Assembly: GCF_008370325.1 (NCBI RefSeq)
Contig: NZ_VNIP01000011.1
Location: 1 to 64,000, forward strand
Source: Martinezella tropici
Lineage (GTDB): Bacteria; Pseudomonadota; Alphaproteobacteria; Rhizobiales; Rhizobiaceae
Reading direction: 5' to 3'
Length of the DNA stretch: 64,000 nucleotides
In this document: piece by piece, positions 26,101 through 36,102 of the stretch
Numbering within the stretch: the stretch's first letter is position 1
How the letters are laid out: the number at the start of each line of letters is the position of its first letter
Notes under the pieces: generated by a model
Databases searched by the model: none
What the model saw: the letters and a program-made list of their open reading frames with translations, nothing else
What the model was told of the DNA's origin: nothing
Program-made: the position numbers and the translations under genes

Positions 26101-28098
26101 TCAGAACGTTCTGATGATCTCGGCCACCTGGTCGCCCAGGCGATCGCTGTCTTCCTGCATCGCAGTTCGTTTCTGGTCGACTGCAGTGATTTGATCCTCG
26201 CTGTCAGCCAAGGCCTTCAAATAGCGCTTCTTCAGATCGCTATTTTCGGGCACGGCGCCGATATTCCGTCTTATCCGTTCTTGTTCACTGGTGATTTTCT
26301 CGAGCTCGCTATCGAAACTCGCCAAATCGTTCTGGGCGGCGACCTGTTTCCTACGCGCCTCCGCTAGGTTTGTGAGCTTGTCCGTGAGCGCCTTGTCATG
26401 TGTCGAGGCTGCCCATCCCAGCACCATGTCGGGCTCGGCATCGACCAAAGCATAACCGTTGCTCTGAAGCTGCTCGTCGACCGCGGTCAGCGTCTTCTCC
26501 GTACCAGCGGGCACAACAACCTTGAGCCGCTGATGCGTTGCCGTCTTGCCGAAGCTTTCAGCCGAGGAGAATGACCAGCCGTCCCTGATCGGATGCTCGA
26601 TGATAACGGTCCGCTCGCCGTCAAGCGCGCCCGAAACGGTGTACGTCGTCGTCTGGCGGTATTTGACGACGGCATTCATCAGGCCATCGGAAACCTTTAG
26701 AGAAGCGACCTCCTCCGTCGGTGTCTGCTGCTCGCTGATCGAAACTTTCCGATCGGTCGCGAAGCTGGCGAGGCGCGTATCGTCCTTGGGCAGCGCGGAC
26801 AGTTGGGAATCGCCGATATAGCCGGTCTTGCCGTCGTATAGCGTCAGAATTCCCGCCGGCATGCTGACCGCGGTGGTGTTCTTGAGCATCACGGCGGCGA
26901 TAGGATTGCGAAGAGCGCTACCGGCCCGATACATATCCACCATGTCGGCCTCCACCTCCGCATCCATGATCGGCACCGATAAGGTATCGCCATTGGCCAG
27001 ATCGTAGGTCCCCGGAAGCTCGAAAGTGGCCGAGATATCGCTTTCGGTCGCGGCGGTGGGATTGGCCGTGGCAATTTGCATTGGCGCGACCGGACTTTCC
27101 AGCTCGTCAGCCGCGTATGCCTTTCTGCTGACGCCGCCCATCATTGCCTTGGCGGGCGCTGGCGCAGCTCGTTCCTCAGCATTCGATGCCAGGCGCCGCC
27201 TGTTGGACAAGTCGCCGCTATCGGGATCAGGAACATTGTTCGACGCCGTGTTGACGGGCACTTCCTGCCGCTCTCTCCAATAGAGCTGGTGCAAACCCTG
27301 TTTCAGTGTCACCGGCTCCGCCGAAGTCAGCGTCAGCTTGATGCCCTCCCAGTCTTCGCCGCTGGCGTTTTCCAACACCGTCCATGCCTGCAGGCGCGCC
27401 TTGTCATTTCCCTGGATAACGACCTTGTAGGCCGTTTTCCAGATCGGAGACGGGACGACATAAGTCAGGCCGACATCGCCGCTGTTCTTTACGCCGTTCA
27501 CCTTAATATCGATGGCACGCGTGCGGTCGTTCTTGCCGCGGGCGATGGCTGCGGCCGCCTTGGCGAGCTTTGCCCGCATGTTGGGATCGTCAAGCCGCAC
27601 GGACGCATCCTCGCCCAGTGCCAGCGTCTCCACCGCGCCATCCTTGTCGATAACGGTCAGTAGATAAGCCGGTGCCTTCTCGTCGGCCTTCCTCGCCTCG
27701 ATTCCAAGGATATTCCCCTCAACGGTCTTGCCGCCGCTGGTGACCGATACTTTGGCGCCCTGCATCGATGTCAGAAGCGACGGCACGGATGAGAGCGCTT
27801 CCAGACTGAACGGCAAACCCTTGAACGTCTCCTGCAATGGCTGCGGCCCTGCCAGCGACATGCCGGCCACCGAGCCTACAGATCCGCTGACCACAAGGCT
27901 CTTCAAGATGTCATCGACCTGATCAAGGGGAACCTCGATCCGGATCACGCCGTCGCTATTGACGCCGGCCGCTCGGGAAACCTCGGCCAGGCCACCCGAG
28001 GACAGGGTAATGGATCGAATGGCCCCATTGTCGGCCGCCAGCGACATCGCTGGAAATGACGCGCCGAGGAGCAGGATCACCGAGACTTGCTTGAGCAT
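26101..28098 (-). CDS. DUF4139 domain-containing exported protein
   Basis: A 665-residue exported protein with DUF4139, a domain seen in the mucoidy inhibitor A (MuiA) group. Start ATG 28098 (MLKQVSVILLLGASFPAMS) gives a standard signal peptide. The N-terminal half holds GLAEVSRAAGVNSDG, PLDQVDDILKSLVV and a threonine/lysine-rich beta domain. The DUF4139 part begins near residue 200 with GLTYVVPSPIWKTAYKVVI and WTVLENASGEDWEGIKLTL. A C-terminal coiled coil (about 575-665) with a regular charged heptad pattern ends the protein. The function is not established. It sits between yjhX and gatA with no obvious operon partner. Confidence 0.85.
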   Translation of the reverse strand: MLKQVSVILLLGASFPAMSLAADNGAIRSITLSSGGLAEVSRAAGVNSDGVIRIEVPLDQVDDILKSLVVSGSVGSVAGMSLAGPQPLQETFKGLPFSLEALSSVPSLLTSMQGAKVSVTSGGKTVEGNILGIEARKADEKAPAYLLTVIDKDGAVETLALGEDASVRLDDPNMRAKLAKAAAAIARGKNDRTRAIDIKVNGVKNSGDVGLTYVVPSPIWKTAYKVVIQGNDKARLQAWTVLENASGEDWEGIKLTLTSAEPVTLKQGLHQLYWRERQEVPVNTASNNVPDPDSGDLSNRRRLASNAEERAAPAPAKAMMGGVSRKAYAADELESPVAPMQIATANPTAATESDISATFELPGTYDLANGDTLSVPIMDAEVEADMVDMYRAGSALRNPIAAVMLKNTTAVSMPAGILTLYDGKTGYIGDSQLSALPKDDTRLASFATDRKVSISEQQTPTEEVASLKVSDGLMNAVVKYRQTTTYTVSGALDGERTVIIEHPIRDGWSFSSAESFGKTATHQRLKVVVPAGTEKTLTAVDEQLQSNGYALVDAEPDMVLGWAASTHDKALTDKLTNLAEARRKQVAAQNDLASFDSELEKITSEQERIRRNIGAVPENSDLKKRYLKALADSEDQITAVDQKRTAMQEDSDRLGDQVAEIIRTF

Positions 28099-28210
28099 GA
28101 AGAGACCTTCCGATTCGGTTGCAGAGGACGAGACCAAGCGGCTCACTGCAATTTATGATCGTATTTCGGTCCAAAGTGTGATGGTGTCCGCGCGGAATAT
28201 TGGCATGTGC

Positions 28211-28240
28211 AAAAGGGCCGTCCGGATTTCCGAACGGCCC
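28211..28240 (-). terminator. Rho-independent terminator of gatCA
   Basis: On the minus strand GGGCCGTTCGG-AAAT-CCGGACGGCCC is followed by TTTT. It lies 68 nt downstream of the gatA stop codon, with no other minus-strand gene ending nearby. Confidence 0.85.
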
Positions 28241-28308
28241 CTCTCATAAGTGGCATCAAACGTCGCGAAACTTGCTTGCTCGGCGCGGTCGGAAAGAGGC
28301 AGTGCTGC

Positions 28309-29790
<1,482 letters not shown>

Positions 29791-29849
29791 TTTGTTTCGC
29801 TTCAGATCTGGAATTGGGCAACGGGTCGGAAAAGGCTCGAAGGGAGCCG

Positions 29850-30137
29850 TTATTCGACGACTTTGGGCACCAGGAAGAAATTCTGATCGGTATTCGGCGC
29901 ATTGGCGACGATGTCGGCGGCCTTGTTGCCGTCGGTCACTTCGTCGGTGCGTTTCTTCATCGCCATCGGCGTGACGGAGGTCATGGCTTCGACGCCATCG
30001 ACATTCACTTCGGAGAGCTGCTCGACGAAGCCCAGAATGCCGTTCAGCTCGCCCATCATCCGTTGCGCTTCGTCTTCATTGACGGCGATGCGGGCAAGAT
30101 GGGCGACGCGTTTGACGGTGGCGAGATCGACGGACAT
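29850..30137 (-). CDS. gatC: Asp-tRNA(Asn)/Glu-tRNA(Gln) amidotransferase subunit C
   Basis: GatC is the small chaperone-like subunit that wraps around GatA and links it to GatB. The 95-residue protein has the expected N-terminal start MSVDLATVKRVAHLARIAV, the central GELNGILGFVEQLSEVNVDG and the C-terminal PNTDQNFFLVPKVVE. Length and motifs match the family closely. ATG 30137 follows GGAGAA. It is the first gene of gatC-gatA. Confidence 0.95.
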   Translation of the reverse strand: MSVDLATVKRVAHLARIAVNEDEAQRMMGELNGILGFVEQLSEVNVDGVEAMTSVTPMAMKKRTDEVTDGNKAADIVANAPNTDQNFFLVPKVVE

Positions 30138-30204
30138 GGCATTCTCCGGATAGGATTTTTCCTATCGCTATAAAGACCATGCCCGCCATACGCAACGGGT
30201 ATCG

Positions 30205-30915
30205 TCAGGCGGAAACGCTCTCACCCACCTTCGGCGCAGCAACCACGGTCTTCGAACCTTCCATACCGGTGATGAACTTTTCCGGGGTCTGGTCGATGAT
30301 CGGGAAAGTGCCGTAGTGGCAGGGAATGGCGGTCTTGAAGTTGAAGAAGCGCTGGCAGGCGAGTGCTGCCACGGCACCGCCCATGGTGAAACGGTCGCCG
30401 ATCGGCACGATGCCGATATCGGGCTGATGCAGCTCGTTGATGAGGGCCATGTCCGAGAAGATATCCGTATCGCCCATATGGAACAGCGTCGGCTCGTCGT
30501 CGAAATGCAGCATCAGGCCGTTCGGATTGCCGAGTGCATGCGACACGCCATCCTCGGTGATCTGCGCAGAGGAATGCAGCGCATTGGTGAAGGTGGCGGA
30601 GAAGCCGCCGAGGCCGACGGTGCCGCCGGTATTGCCCATTTCCAGCTTCTCGACGCCCTTGGTGCCGAGCCAGGAGGCGAGATCGGCATTGGCGAGAACG
30701 ACCGCGTCCGTGTCCTTGGCGATCTGCACCGCATCGCCGACGTGGTCGCCATGACCGTGTGTCAGCAGGATATGGGTCACGCCCGCAGCGACGTCCTTGA
30801 TGTTGAGGCCGGCGGCGGCGAAAGAGGAATTGTAGGTCAGGAAAGGATCGATCAGTATTTTTGCCGTGGCGGTTTCGATGCGAAACGCGGAATGGCCGAG
30901 CCAGATGATCTTCAT
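30205..30915 (-). CDS. Metal-dependent hydrolase, UPF0173 (metallo-beta-lactamase fold)
   Basis: A 236-residue protein of the UPF0173/YtkL-like group of metallo-beta-lactamase-fold hydrolases. The metal motif HxHxDH is LLTHGHGDHVGDA near residue 53. Further ligands are expected in HMGDTDIF (Asp) and IPCHYGTFP (His). The start MKIIWLGHSAFRIETA is characteristic. The substrate is unknown, and the enzyme is expected in the cytoplasm. GGAGAA precedes the ATG at 30915. A RIME-like repeat lies just upstream. Confidence 0.92.
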   Translation of the reverse strand: MKIIWLGHSAFRIETATAKILIDPFLTYNSSFAAAGLNIKDVAAGVTHILLTHGHGDHVGDAVQIAKDTDAVVLANADLASWLGTKGVEKLEMGNTGGTVGLGGFSATFTNALHSSAQITEDGVSHALGNPNGLMLHFDDEPTLFHMGDTDIFSDMALINELHQPDIGIVPIGDRFTMGGAVAALACQRFFNFKTAIPCHYGTFPIIDQTPEKFITGMEGSKTVVAAPKVGESVSA

Positions 30916-30961
30916 TGGATTTCTCCTTATAACTTGATTTGAAATAGAAGGCTGGTGTCCG

Positions 30962-31049
30962 GAGCATTTCCGGTGGAAACGCTCCTTCTATTTGCTCTTC
31001 CGCATTTCCGCACGCAAAACCGCTGTGCGCTTTTGCTGGAAATGCTCTA
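30962..31049. repeat. RIME-like rhizobial intergenic mosaic element, copy 1
   Basis: An 88-bp element made of two palindromes. The first half, GAGCATTTCCGGTGGAAACG followed by CTC, pairs with itself. The second half contains GCATTTCCGCACGCAAAACC and ends GCTGGAAATGCTCT. It shares the half-palindrome order GAGC-TTCC / GGAA-CGCTC / AATTCC-GGAAAACCGC / GGAAT-TGCTC with copies at 55950 and 61037. Such elements are widespread in Rhizobiaceae intergenic DNA (RIME family). It lies between the UPF0173 gene and ruvX. Confidence 0.75.
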
Positions 31050-31119
31050 GGAGATATCCCAAACCGCGGCAAAGAAAAGCGGCTTTGGCTTCAATTTGTT
31101 TTGACGAGAGCGAGACCTG

Positions 31120-31614
31120 ATGACGACGCTGACCATCGAAGACCTAGCCGCGACGCTCCTGCCCGGCCAGCCGATTGCCGGCCTCGATCTCGGCACGAAG
31201 ACGATAGGGCTTGCGATGTCGGATCTCGGACGACGCTTTGCAACGCCTCGCCCCGTCATCAAGCGCGTGAAGTTCACGCAGGACGCCGAAACGCTGCTTG
31301 CCTTCGCCGAAAAGGAAAAGGTCGCGGCCTTCGTCATAGGGCTGCCTGTCAACATGGATGGTTCTTCGGGGCCGCGCGTGCAGGCAACGCGCGCCTTCGT
31401 GCGCAGCATGGCGGAAAAGACCGCCCTGCCCTTCGTCTTCTGGGACGAGCGGCTTTCGACCGTGGCCGCCGAACGGGCGCTTCTGGAAATGGACGTTTCG
31501 CGAGCCAAGCGCGCCGAGCGTATCGACTCCGCGGCGGCAAGCTTCATTCTTCAGGGAGCTTTGGACAGGCTGTCGGCCCTCGGAAGGGCAAGTTTGCCCG
31601 ATCTCGACGCCTGA
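31120..31614 (+). CDS. ruvX: Holliday junction resolvase-like protein RuvX/YqgF
   Basis: A 164-residue YqgF/RuvX protein with RNase H fold, implicated in 16S rRNA 5'-end processing and in Holliday junction cleavage. The acidic active-site residues appear in IAGLDLGTKTIGLAMSD (Asp), FWDERLSTVAAE (Asp/Glu) and ERIDSAAASFIL (Asp). A Lys/Arg-rich region lies around 55-70. The 3' end overlaps tail-to-tail by 64 bp with the DUF6105-like gene on the opposite strand. Confidence 0.93.
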   Translation: MTTLTIEDLAATLLPGQPIAGLDLGTKTIGLAMSDLGRRFATPRPVIKRVKFTQDAETLLAFAEKEKVAAFVIGLPVNMDGSSGPRVQATRAFVRSMAEKTALPFVFWDERLSTVAAERALLEMDVSRAKRAERIDSAAASFILQGALDRLSALGRASLPDLDA

Positions 31615-31883
31615 CGGCGCTTCCACCACGCGATAATGGCGGCGCGACGACGGAAGCCGAAAATCGCGAAGACCAGCAGGCTGTCGAAGGCGATCGCGCG
31701 CGCGACCAGCGGCGGAATGGTTTCCGGCGGGATGCCAAGGATCTTGCCATAGATGTCGAACACGAGATCGTGCATCTGACGCGTCAGCATGAAGATGCCG
31801 AAGCTCATGTCGTAGTATGACAGGTAATACCATGCCCCGAGAAACGAGACCGGTCCGGCCCAGCAAATCAACAACCACTTCAT
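31551..31883 (-). CDS. Small membrane protein, DUF6105-like
   Basis: A 110-residue protein with hydrophobic segments near residues 2-20 (WLLICWAGPVSFLGAWYYL) and 65-80 (AIAFDSLLVFAIFGF). A basic tail follows (RRRAAIIAWWKRRQASRSGK). ATG 31883 overlaps the stop of the upstream small gene in an ATGA arrangement, which decides the start and indicates translational coupling. I recall this pattern as DUF6105, found in rhizobia, with moderate certainty. Function is unknown. Its 3' end runs 64 bp into the opposite strand of ruvX. Confidence 0.7.
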   Translation of the reverse strand: MKWLLICWAGPVSFLGAWYYLSYYDMSFGIFMLTRQMHDLVFDIYGKILGIPPETIPPLVARAIAFDSLLVFAIFGFRRRAAIIAWWKRRQASRSGKLALPRADSLSKAP

Positions 31884-32053
31884 GCGGTTCCCCTTCGACG
31901 CGGATATTGCGTCGTGCCAGCCGAAAGGACGAGCCAATTCGACAACGCCATGGCGCTCAACACCATCGCGGGCAGCGTTATATCTAGTGCAAGCACGGCG
32001 AAGAACATCATCGCCGCGACAAGAAACACTAATTTTGCGGGTTTTGACCCCAT
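31880..32053 (-). CDS. Small membrane protein, unknown function
   Basis: A 57-residue protein that is mostly two hydrophobic stretches (KLVFLVAAMMFFAVLALDI and LPAMVLSAMALSNWLVLSA) with a basic C-terminus (YPRRRGTA). I do not recognise it. An in-frame TTG at 32089 could add 12 residues. The TGA stop overlaps the ATG of the next gene by 4 nt, which is the best evidence that it is a real gene and forms a two-gene unit with the DUF6105-like protein. Confidence 0.6.
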   Translation of the reverse strand: MGSKPAKLVFLVAAMMFFAVLALDITLPAMVLSAMALSNWLVLSAGTTQYPRRRGTA

Positions 32054-32183
32054 GGCTGCACGCTTGATGGTTAACTCTTCGTCTTCCAACAGTGACGACT
32101 TAACCGCCGTGGCGCAATGTAAACCAATTGTTAAGGTTAATGGCGGAGCGGGCTTGTGGATATCCCTCGCTTGAGCCCCGGCA

Positions 32184-32840
32184 TCAGCCGTAGACGCCGC
32201 GCACGAGCCGCTTCAAGGCCGTTGCCGCCTTCTCCCAATCCTTGCCGTTTTTCAACGCGAGACCCGCGCATTGATCGCTGACGGCTGACGCCAGCACGAT
32301 GTGCTGGATGGCGGCAAAGATCATGGCGTTGACCGCCTGGGCATCGACGCCCTTGGGCGGTACGAGCGAGCCGCGCATGCGTTCGATCCAGCCGGCGAGC
32401 GCCTTGGAGCGCGCCTCCGACAGGCGCCGCACCTGCTCGCTGCTTTCGGAGACCTCCCAGGCGACGATACGGCGCATCAGGGGATCCGCACGCAACGCAT
32501 CGAGAAACAGCATCGAAAGCCGCTCCATCAGATCGCCATAGGTGAGAAGGAACATGCCGCCGGTGTCGTCGGGAATGCGATCCGTCACCCAGCTGCCGAG
32601 ATCGGTGCCGATGGCTTCCACGAGGCCGTTGAGGCCGCCGTAATAGCGATAGATGAGCTGCTTGTCGCAACCGGCACCGCGAGCAACCGCATTGATGCCG
32701 AAATTCTGGAACCCCTCCTCCGCCAGCAGCCGCTTGGCGGCATCGAGGATCGCCTGCTCGGTCGCGGCGCGATTGCGCACGCGCTTTTCGACAACAGGTA
32801 TTTCCAGGGGGATTTTAACGGCAGCGTTTGCAACGGCCAT
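32184..32840 (-). CDS. TetR/AcrR family transcriptional regulator
   Basis: A 218-residue TetR-type regulator. The N-terminal helix-turn-helix domain (about residues 25-70) includes ATEQAILDAAKRLLAEEGF, INAVARGAGCDKQLIYRYYG and LNGLVEAIG. The C-terminal ligand-binding domain is divergent, as usual for the family, so the inducer is unknown. It has no divergent enzyme or pump immediately next to it: the upstream gene is a GNAT acetyltransferase 104 nt away on the same strand. The target is probably its own promoter and possibly neighbours; this is inference. Confidence 0.9.
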   Translation of the reverse strand: MAVANAAVKIPLEIPVVEKRVRNRAATEQAILDAAKRLLAEEGFQNFGINAVARGAGCDKQLIYRYYGGLNGLVEAIGTDLGSWVTDRIPDDTGGMFLLTYGDLMERLSMLFLDALRADPLMRRIVAWEVSESSEQVRRLSEARSKALAGWIERMRGSLVPPKGVDAQAVNAMIFAAIQHIVLASAVSDQCAGLALKNGKDWEKAATALKRLVRGVYG

Positions 32841-32944
32841 CGATTCGACTCCAATCTGTCACCGAGTGGTGATTAGCAAGCCTGGTCGCCTCGAACAACA
32901 ACGGCGCGAAGATCCGATCAAGTCAAAACCCGCGAATCCACAGA

Positions 32945-33562
32945 TTAGAGAAACTGACCAAACCACACCGTCGTTTCGGAAGCCAGCCCCGGCGGAAGTT
33001 CCACGGAAACGAAACCGCGCGATAACCAGAACCGGATGCCGCCATGATTGCTGGCATTGACGCCGAGATGGACGCCCGTGACGCCATTGGCCAGGGCATT
33101 TGCGATCCAGTGATCCAGCAGCGCAGTACCGATGCCCTTGCCCTGGGCGCGCGGTAGGAGGTTCATATGAATATGTGCGGGGAATTTTTCGACAAGAGGC
33201 GCAGGTGTCCGCTTCGGATGATGGATCAGCGATATCCGCTTCTGGTCGGCATTCCACAGCATGGGATCACCTTCCGGATCGGCATAGCGACGCTGCAGAT
33301 GCGGCCACCACTCACGCTCCAGTCGCTCGTCGAAGGCAATCGTATCGAAGACACCGGCGATATAGCCAAAGACGCCTTCGTCATCTTCAGCAACGAACAC
33401 CAGCTCGGGATGTAGCATGGCGTAGGGCGCGGAGTAGATGTGCCCGATCAGCCGGCCGTCGCGATGGAGCGGCGCTGCATCCTTGCCGGCATCGCCTGTT
33501 GCTAGCGAGATGGCGTAGAGCTGATCGATATCCTCGTGGCGAACCACACGAAGGTCGATCAT
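32945..33562 (-). CDS. GNAT-family N-acetyltransferase
   Basis: A 205-residue GNAT-fold protein. It begins MIDLRVVRHEDIDQLYAISL. The central part has LHPELVFVAEDDEGVFGYIAG, and motif A is INLLPRAQGKGIGTALLDHW in a slightly varied form (HMNLLPRAQGKGIG). It ends with VHLGVNASNHGGIRFWLSRG, a motif B-like helix. The length is greater than the small GNATs nearby because of an insert around residues 85-130. The substrate is unknown. Confidence 0.85.
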   Translation of the reverse strand: MIDLRVVRHEDIDQLYAISLATGDAGKDAAPLHRDGRLIGHIYSAPYAMLHPELVFVAEDDEGVFGYIAGVFDTIAFDERLEREWWPHLQRRYADPEGDPMLWNADQKRISLIHHPKRTPAPLVEKFPAHIHMNLLPRAQGKGIGTALLDHWIANALANGVTGVHLGVNASNHGGIRFWLSRGFVSVELPPGLASETTVWFGQFL

Positions 33563-33628
33563 GAGCGCCTCCGAAGGCGTCTGTAGAAATTGCGGGTAGC
33601 CAAGTCGATCAAAACTGCAAATACCTCT

Positions 33629-33929
33629 TCAAAGATGCCGGCCTACATCCATCCGCCGATGTAATATGCGGATGACGGCGATCTCTGTATCCCGCAAGAG
33701 ATAATAGATCACATGGGAACCGACGACATATTTGAAATAGTCGTCGCGGATGTCAGTAGCGCGGCCAATTTTCAGATCGGACGCCAAATCCCTCGAAAGC
33801 CTCGACGATTTCGGCATGGTAGATCTCGGCTTGCCTTACAGACCAGTTCTCGACCGTATATCGCCAGATACCTTCAAGATCGGCCACAGCAAGTGGAGAA
33901 AGACCGTACTTGCGAGGCCTATTGACCAT
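33629..33929 (-). pseudogene. parE: ParE/RelE-type toxin, frameshifted
   Basis: The toxin half of a parDE module, broken by one extra base. The first part, MVNRPRKYGLSPLAVADLEG to VEAFEGFG, runs from ATG 33929. The reading frame then enters RSENWPRY and stops. The other frame continues exactly where a ParE should, as SDLKIGRATDIRDDYFKYVV to ILHRRMDVGRHL, ending at 33629. Removing one T from the TTT (AAA at 33786-33788 on the plus strand) restores a full ParE of about 98 residues (GLASDLKIG at the junction). It is either a true inactivating mutation or a sequencing error in a homopolymer. It overlaps parD by 11 nt. Confidence 0.85.
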
Positions 33930-34164
33930 AGGTCGCACGCATTCGCTTGAGGAATGCGGCGTTATCGAAGGAAGCAACCTCTCCGGATTTTTCACCAGCA
34001 ATCAATGCATCCTGCAGAGCTTTAACCTTCGTCTCGTGCTCTTCGAGCAGGCGCAACCCCGCGCGAACAACATCACTGGCTGAGCCGTATCGGCCCGTCT
34101 GTATCTGGGCCTCGATGAAGGCACTGAAATGATCGCCAAGCGAAACGGATGTGTTGCGAGCCAT
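33919..34164 (-). CDS. parD: ParD-type antitoxin
   Basis: An 81-residue ribbon-helix-helix antitoxin of the ParD (CopG/CC2985) type. Start ATG 34164 (MARNTSVSLGDHFSAFIEA) is the conserved start; upstream in-frame codons are not. Features: QTGRYGSASDVVRAGLRLLE, the helix pair of the DNA-binding fold, and a C-terminal toxin-binding tail (NAAFLKRMRATYGQ). It would bind ParE and repress the operon from the inverted repeat at 34181-34209. With the toxin gene frameshifted, it is an intact antitoxin beside a broken partner. Confidence 0.93.
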   Translation of the reverse strand: MARNTSVSLGDHFSAFIEAQIQTGRYGSASDVVRAGLRLLEEHETKVKALQDALIAGEKSGEVASFDNAAFLKRMRATYGQ

Positions 34165-34180
34165 GGGGCACTCCTCTATC

Positions 34181-34209
34181 GGTACCAATATATAATAAAT
34201 ATTGGTACC
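34181..34209 (-). promoter_or_regulatory. ParD operator/promoter: perfect 11-bp inverted repeat
   Basis: GGTACCAATAT (34181-34191) and ATATTGGTACC (34199-34209) form a perfect inverted repeat around a 7-bp AT spacer, 16 bp before the parD start. A minus-strand -10-like TATTAT lies in the spacer. Autorepression by ParD or ParDE through such repeats is known for the family; this site fits that role. Confidence 0.7.
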
Positions 34210-34258
34210 GCATCAACTGGAGATGCCGCGCCGAAACTGCGAGACGGCCGGCGACACT

Positions 34259-35917
34259 CTAAGTCGCCGGCGGATACAGCAGATCGACGATGTAGCTGGC
34301 GTCGAAGCGGGAATCGAGCATGCCGTAGGTCGCCCGCCAGCCGCCGGCCAGGCGGGTTTCGATGAAGGCATCGGCGATCTTGCCGGCTCCGAGGCGATAA
34401 AGCTCGGCCGCACCGGCGGCGAGCGCCATCTGCTCGACCAGCAGGCGGGCAGCGCCCTCGTCCTGCTCGCAAAGCGCCATGGCGGCGCGCAGGACCTCGA
34501 TAGTCTTCTTGCCGGCAGGCCCGAGATCACGGGCAAGACCGGAAAAGACGGTTTCGAACAGGTCCCTGCCCCGGTTCAATACGCGCAGCACATCAAGCGC
34601 CATGACGTTGCCGGAGCCTTCCCAGATCGCGTTGACGGGGGCCTCGCGGTAATGACGGGCGATCGGACGCTCTTCGATATAGCCGCTGCCGCCGATGCAC
34701 TCCATGGCTTCGTAGATCAGCGCCGGCGCGATCTTGCAGCACCAGTATTTGGCAACCGGCGTCATGACGCGGGCATAGGCCGCATCCTCCGAGCTGCCGC
34801 TTGCCTTGTCGAAGGCCTCGGCCAGGCGGAAGGCGAGCGCGGTCGCGGCAGCGACATCGAGCGCCATATCGGCAAGCACGCGGGTCATGATCGGCTGGTG
34901 GACCAACATCTTGCCGAAGACGCTGCGGCCGCGGGCATGATGCACGGCTTCGGCCAGCGACGCGCGCATGATGCCGGCGGATGCCAGCGCGCAGTCGAGC
35001 CGCGTCAGCGTCACCATGTCGAGGATCGTGCGGATGCCGGCATCCGGCGCGCCGAGCAGGAAGCCGAACGTATCGGTAAACTCGACTTCCGACGAGGCGT
35101 TCGACCGGTTGCCGAGCTTATCCTTCAGCCTCTGGAAATGCAGGCCGTTGGCCGAGCCATCCTCCAGAAGCCGCGGCACGAGGAAGCAGCCCATGCCATC
35201 CTTGGTCTGCGCCAGCATGATGAAGGCATCGCTCATCGGCGCCGACATGAACCACTTGTGACCCGAAAGCCGGTAAATGCCTTCGCTGACCTTGTCGGCA
35301 CTCGTCCGGTTGGCGCGCACATCCGTGCCGCCCTGCTTTTCCGTCATGCCCATGCCGATGGTGACGGCGCTCTTCTGCATGGCGGGCTTATTGGACGAAT
35401 CGTACTTGCGCGACAGGATCTTCGGTGCCCAGTCCTTCTGCACCGCCGGAGAGGCCATCATGGCGGCGACCGAGGCACTGGTCATCGTCAGCGGGCACAG
35501 ATGACCGCATTCGAGCTGAGCCGTCAGATAGAAGCGCGCGGCGCGCACCTTGTGCGACTGGCCCTTCGCCTCGGGATCGGCCTGCGCATCCCAGATCGAG
35601 GAATGCAGGCCCATCGCCATGGAGCGGCGCATTAGCGCATGCCAGGCGGGGTGAAATTCGACGACATCCAGACGCTCGCCACGCGGGCCATGGGTACGCA
35701 GCTGCGGTGCGCCCTGGTTCGCCATGCGTGCCAGTTCCTGCGCCTCGTGCGACGTGACGAACCGCCCATGCTGCTCCAGCTCTTCACGCGTCGAACGCGG
35801 CAGGCCGGACGTGAGATCGACGATCAGCGGATCGGAGCGATAGGCATTGATACCGGTCCAGAGGCTCGGCTGGTTCAGGTCGGCAAAGGGGTCGTCAGTC
35901 CGGGTCGGTTGGGTCAT
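34259..35917 (-). CDS. Acyl-CoA dehydrogenase, AidB-like
   Basis: A 552-residue flavoprotein of the acyl-CoA dehydrogenase family, closest in layout to AidB, the E. coli adaptive-response protein. Start ATG 35917 (MTQPTRTDDPFADLNQPSLW) is preferred to a start six codons earlier. Features include LTMTSASVAAMMASPA, GMGMTEKQGGTDVRANRT (FAD/substrate loop), LSGHKWFMSAPMSDAFI, YEAMECIGGSGYIEE (with the Glu in the catalytic-base region of this clade) and APVNAIWEGSGNVMALDVLR. The role in DNA alkylation protection is inferred from AidB only. It is divergent from pyrB. Confidence 0.85.
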   Translation of the reverse strand: MTQPTRTDDPFADLNQPSLWTGINAYRSDPLIVDLTSGLPRSTREELEQHGRFVTSHEAQELARMANQGAPQLRTHGPRGERLDVVEFHPAWHALMRRSMAMGLHSSIWDAQADPEAKGQSHKVRAARFYLTAQLECGHLCPLTMTSASVAAMMASPAVQKDWAPKILSRKYDSSNKPAMQKSAVTIGMGMTEKQGGTDVRANRTSADKVSEGIYRLSGHKWFMSAPMSDAFIMLAQTKDGMGCFLVPRLLEDGSANGLHFQRLKDKLGNRSNASSEVEFTDTFGFLLGAPDAGIRTILDMVTLTRLDCALASAGIMRASLAEAVHHARGRSVFGKMLVHQPIMTRVLADMALDVAAATALAFRLAEAFDKASGSSEDAAYARVMTPVAKYWCCKIAPALIYEAMECIGGSGYIEERPIARHYREAPVNAIWEGSGNVMALDVLRVLNRGRDLFETVFSGLARDLGPAGKKTIEVLRAAMALCEQDEGAARLLVEQMALAAGAAELYRLGAGKIADAFIETRLAGGWRATYGMLDSRFDASYIVDLLYPPAT

Positions 35918-36044
35918 GAATCGCTTGTAGAGCAAGAAGGTTGCAAAGGGAAACCGGAAGTTACGTCTCCCACCGGCATGGGTCCTGTAGCGGGATTCGG
36001 GCGAAATTGCATGGGGAACAAGCAGCCTCGGCGCACACCGCCGC

Positions 36045-36073
36045 TTGCCCCATGGGCGCTCGCTCTTTATAGA
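36045..36073 (+). promoter_or_regulatory. Putative sigma-70 promoter of pyrB
   Basis: TTGCCC (36045-36050), 17-nt spacer, TATAGA (36068-36073), with a start site expected near 36080 and the pyrB ATG at 36103. A stem with a 2-nt bulge, TGGGG-AA-CAAGC / GCTTGCCCCA, lies across its upstream side (36012-36052). Confidence 0.45.
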
Positions 36074-36102
36074 CCCCCTGACGAAATCCAGAGGGCAGGT
36101 TC

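Noticed and set aside
34202..35635. 477-codon frame opposite the AidB-like gene
   Set aside because: Antisense shadow without recognisable content.
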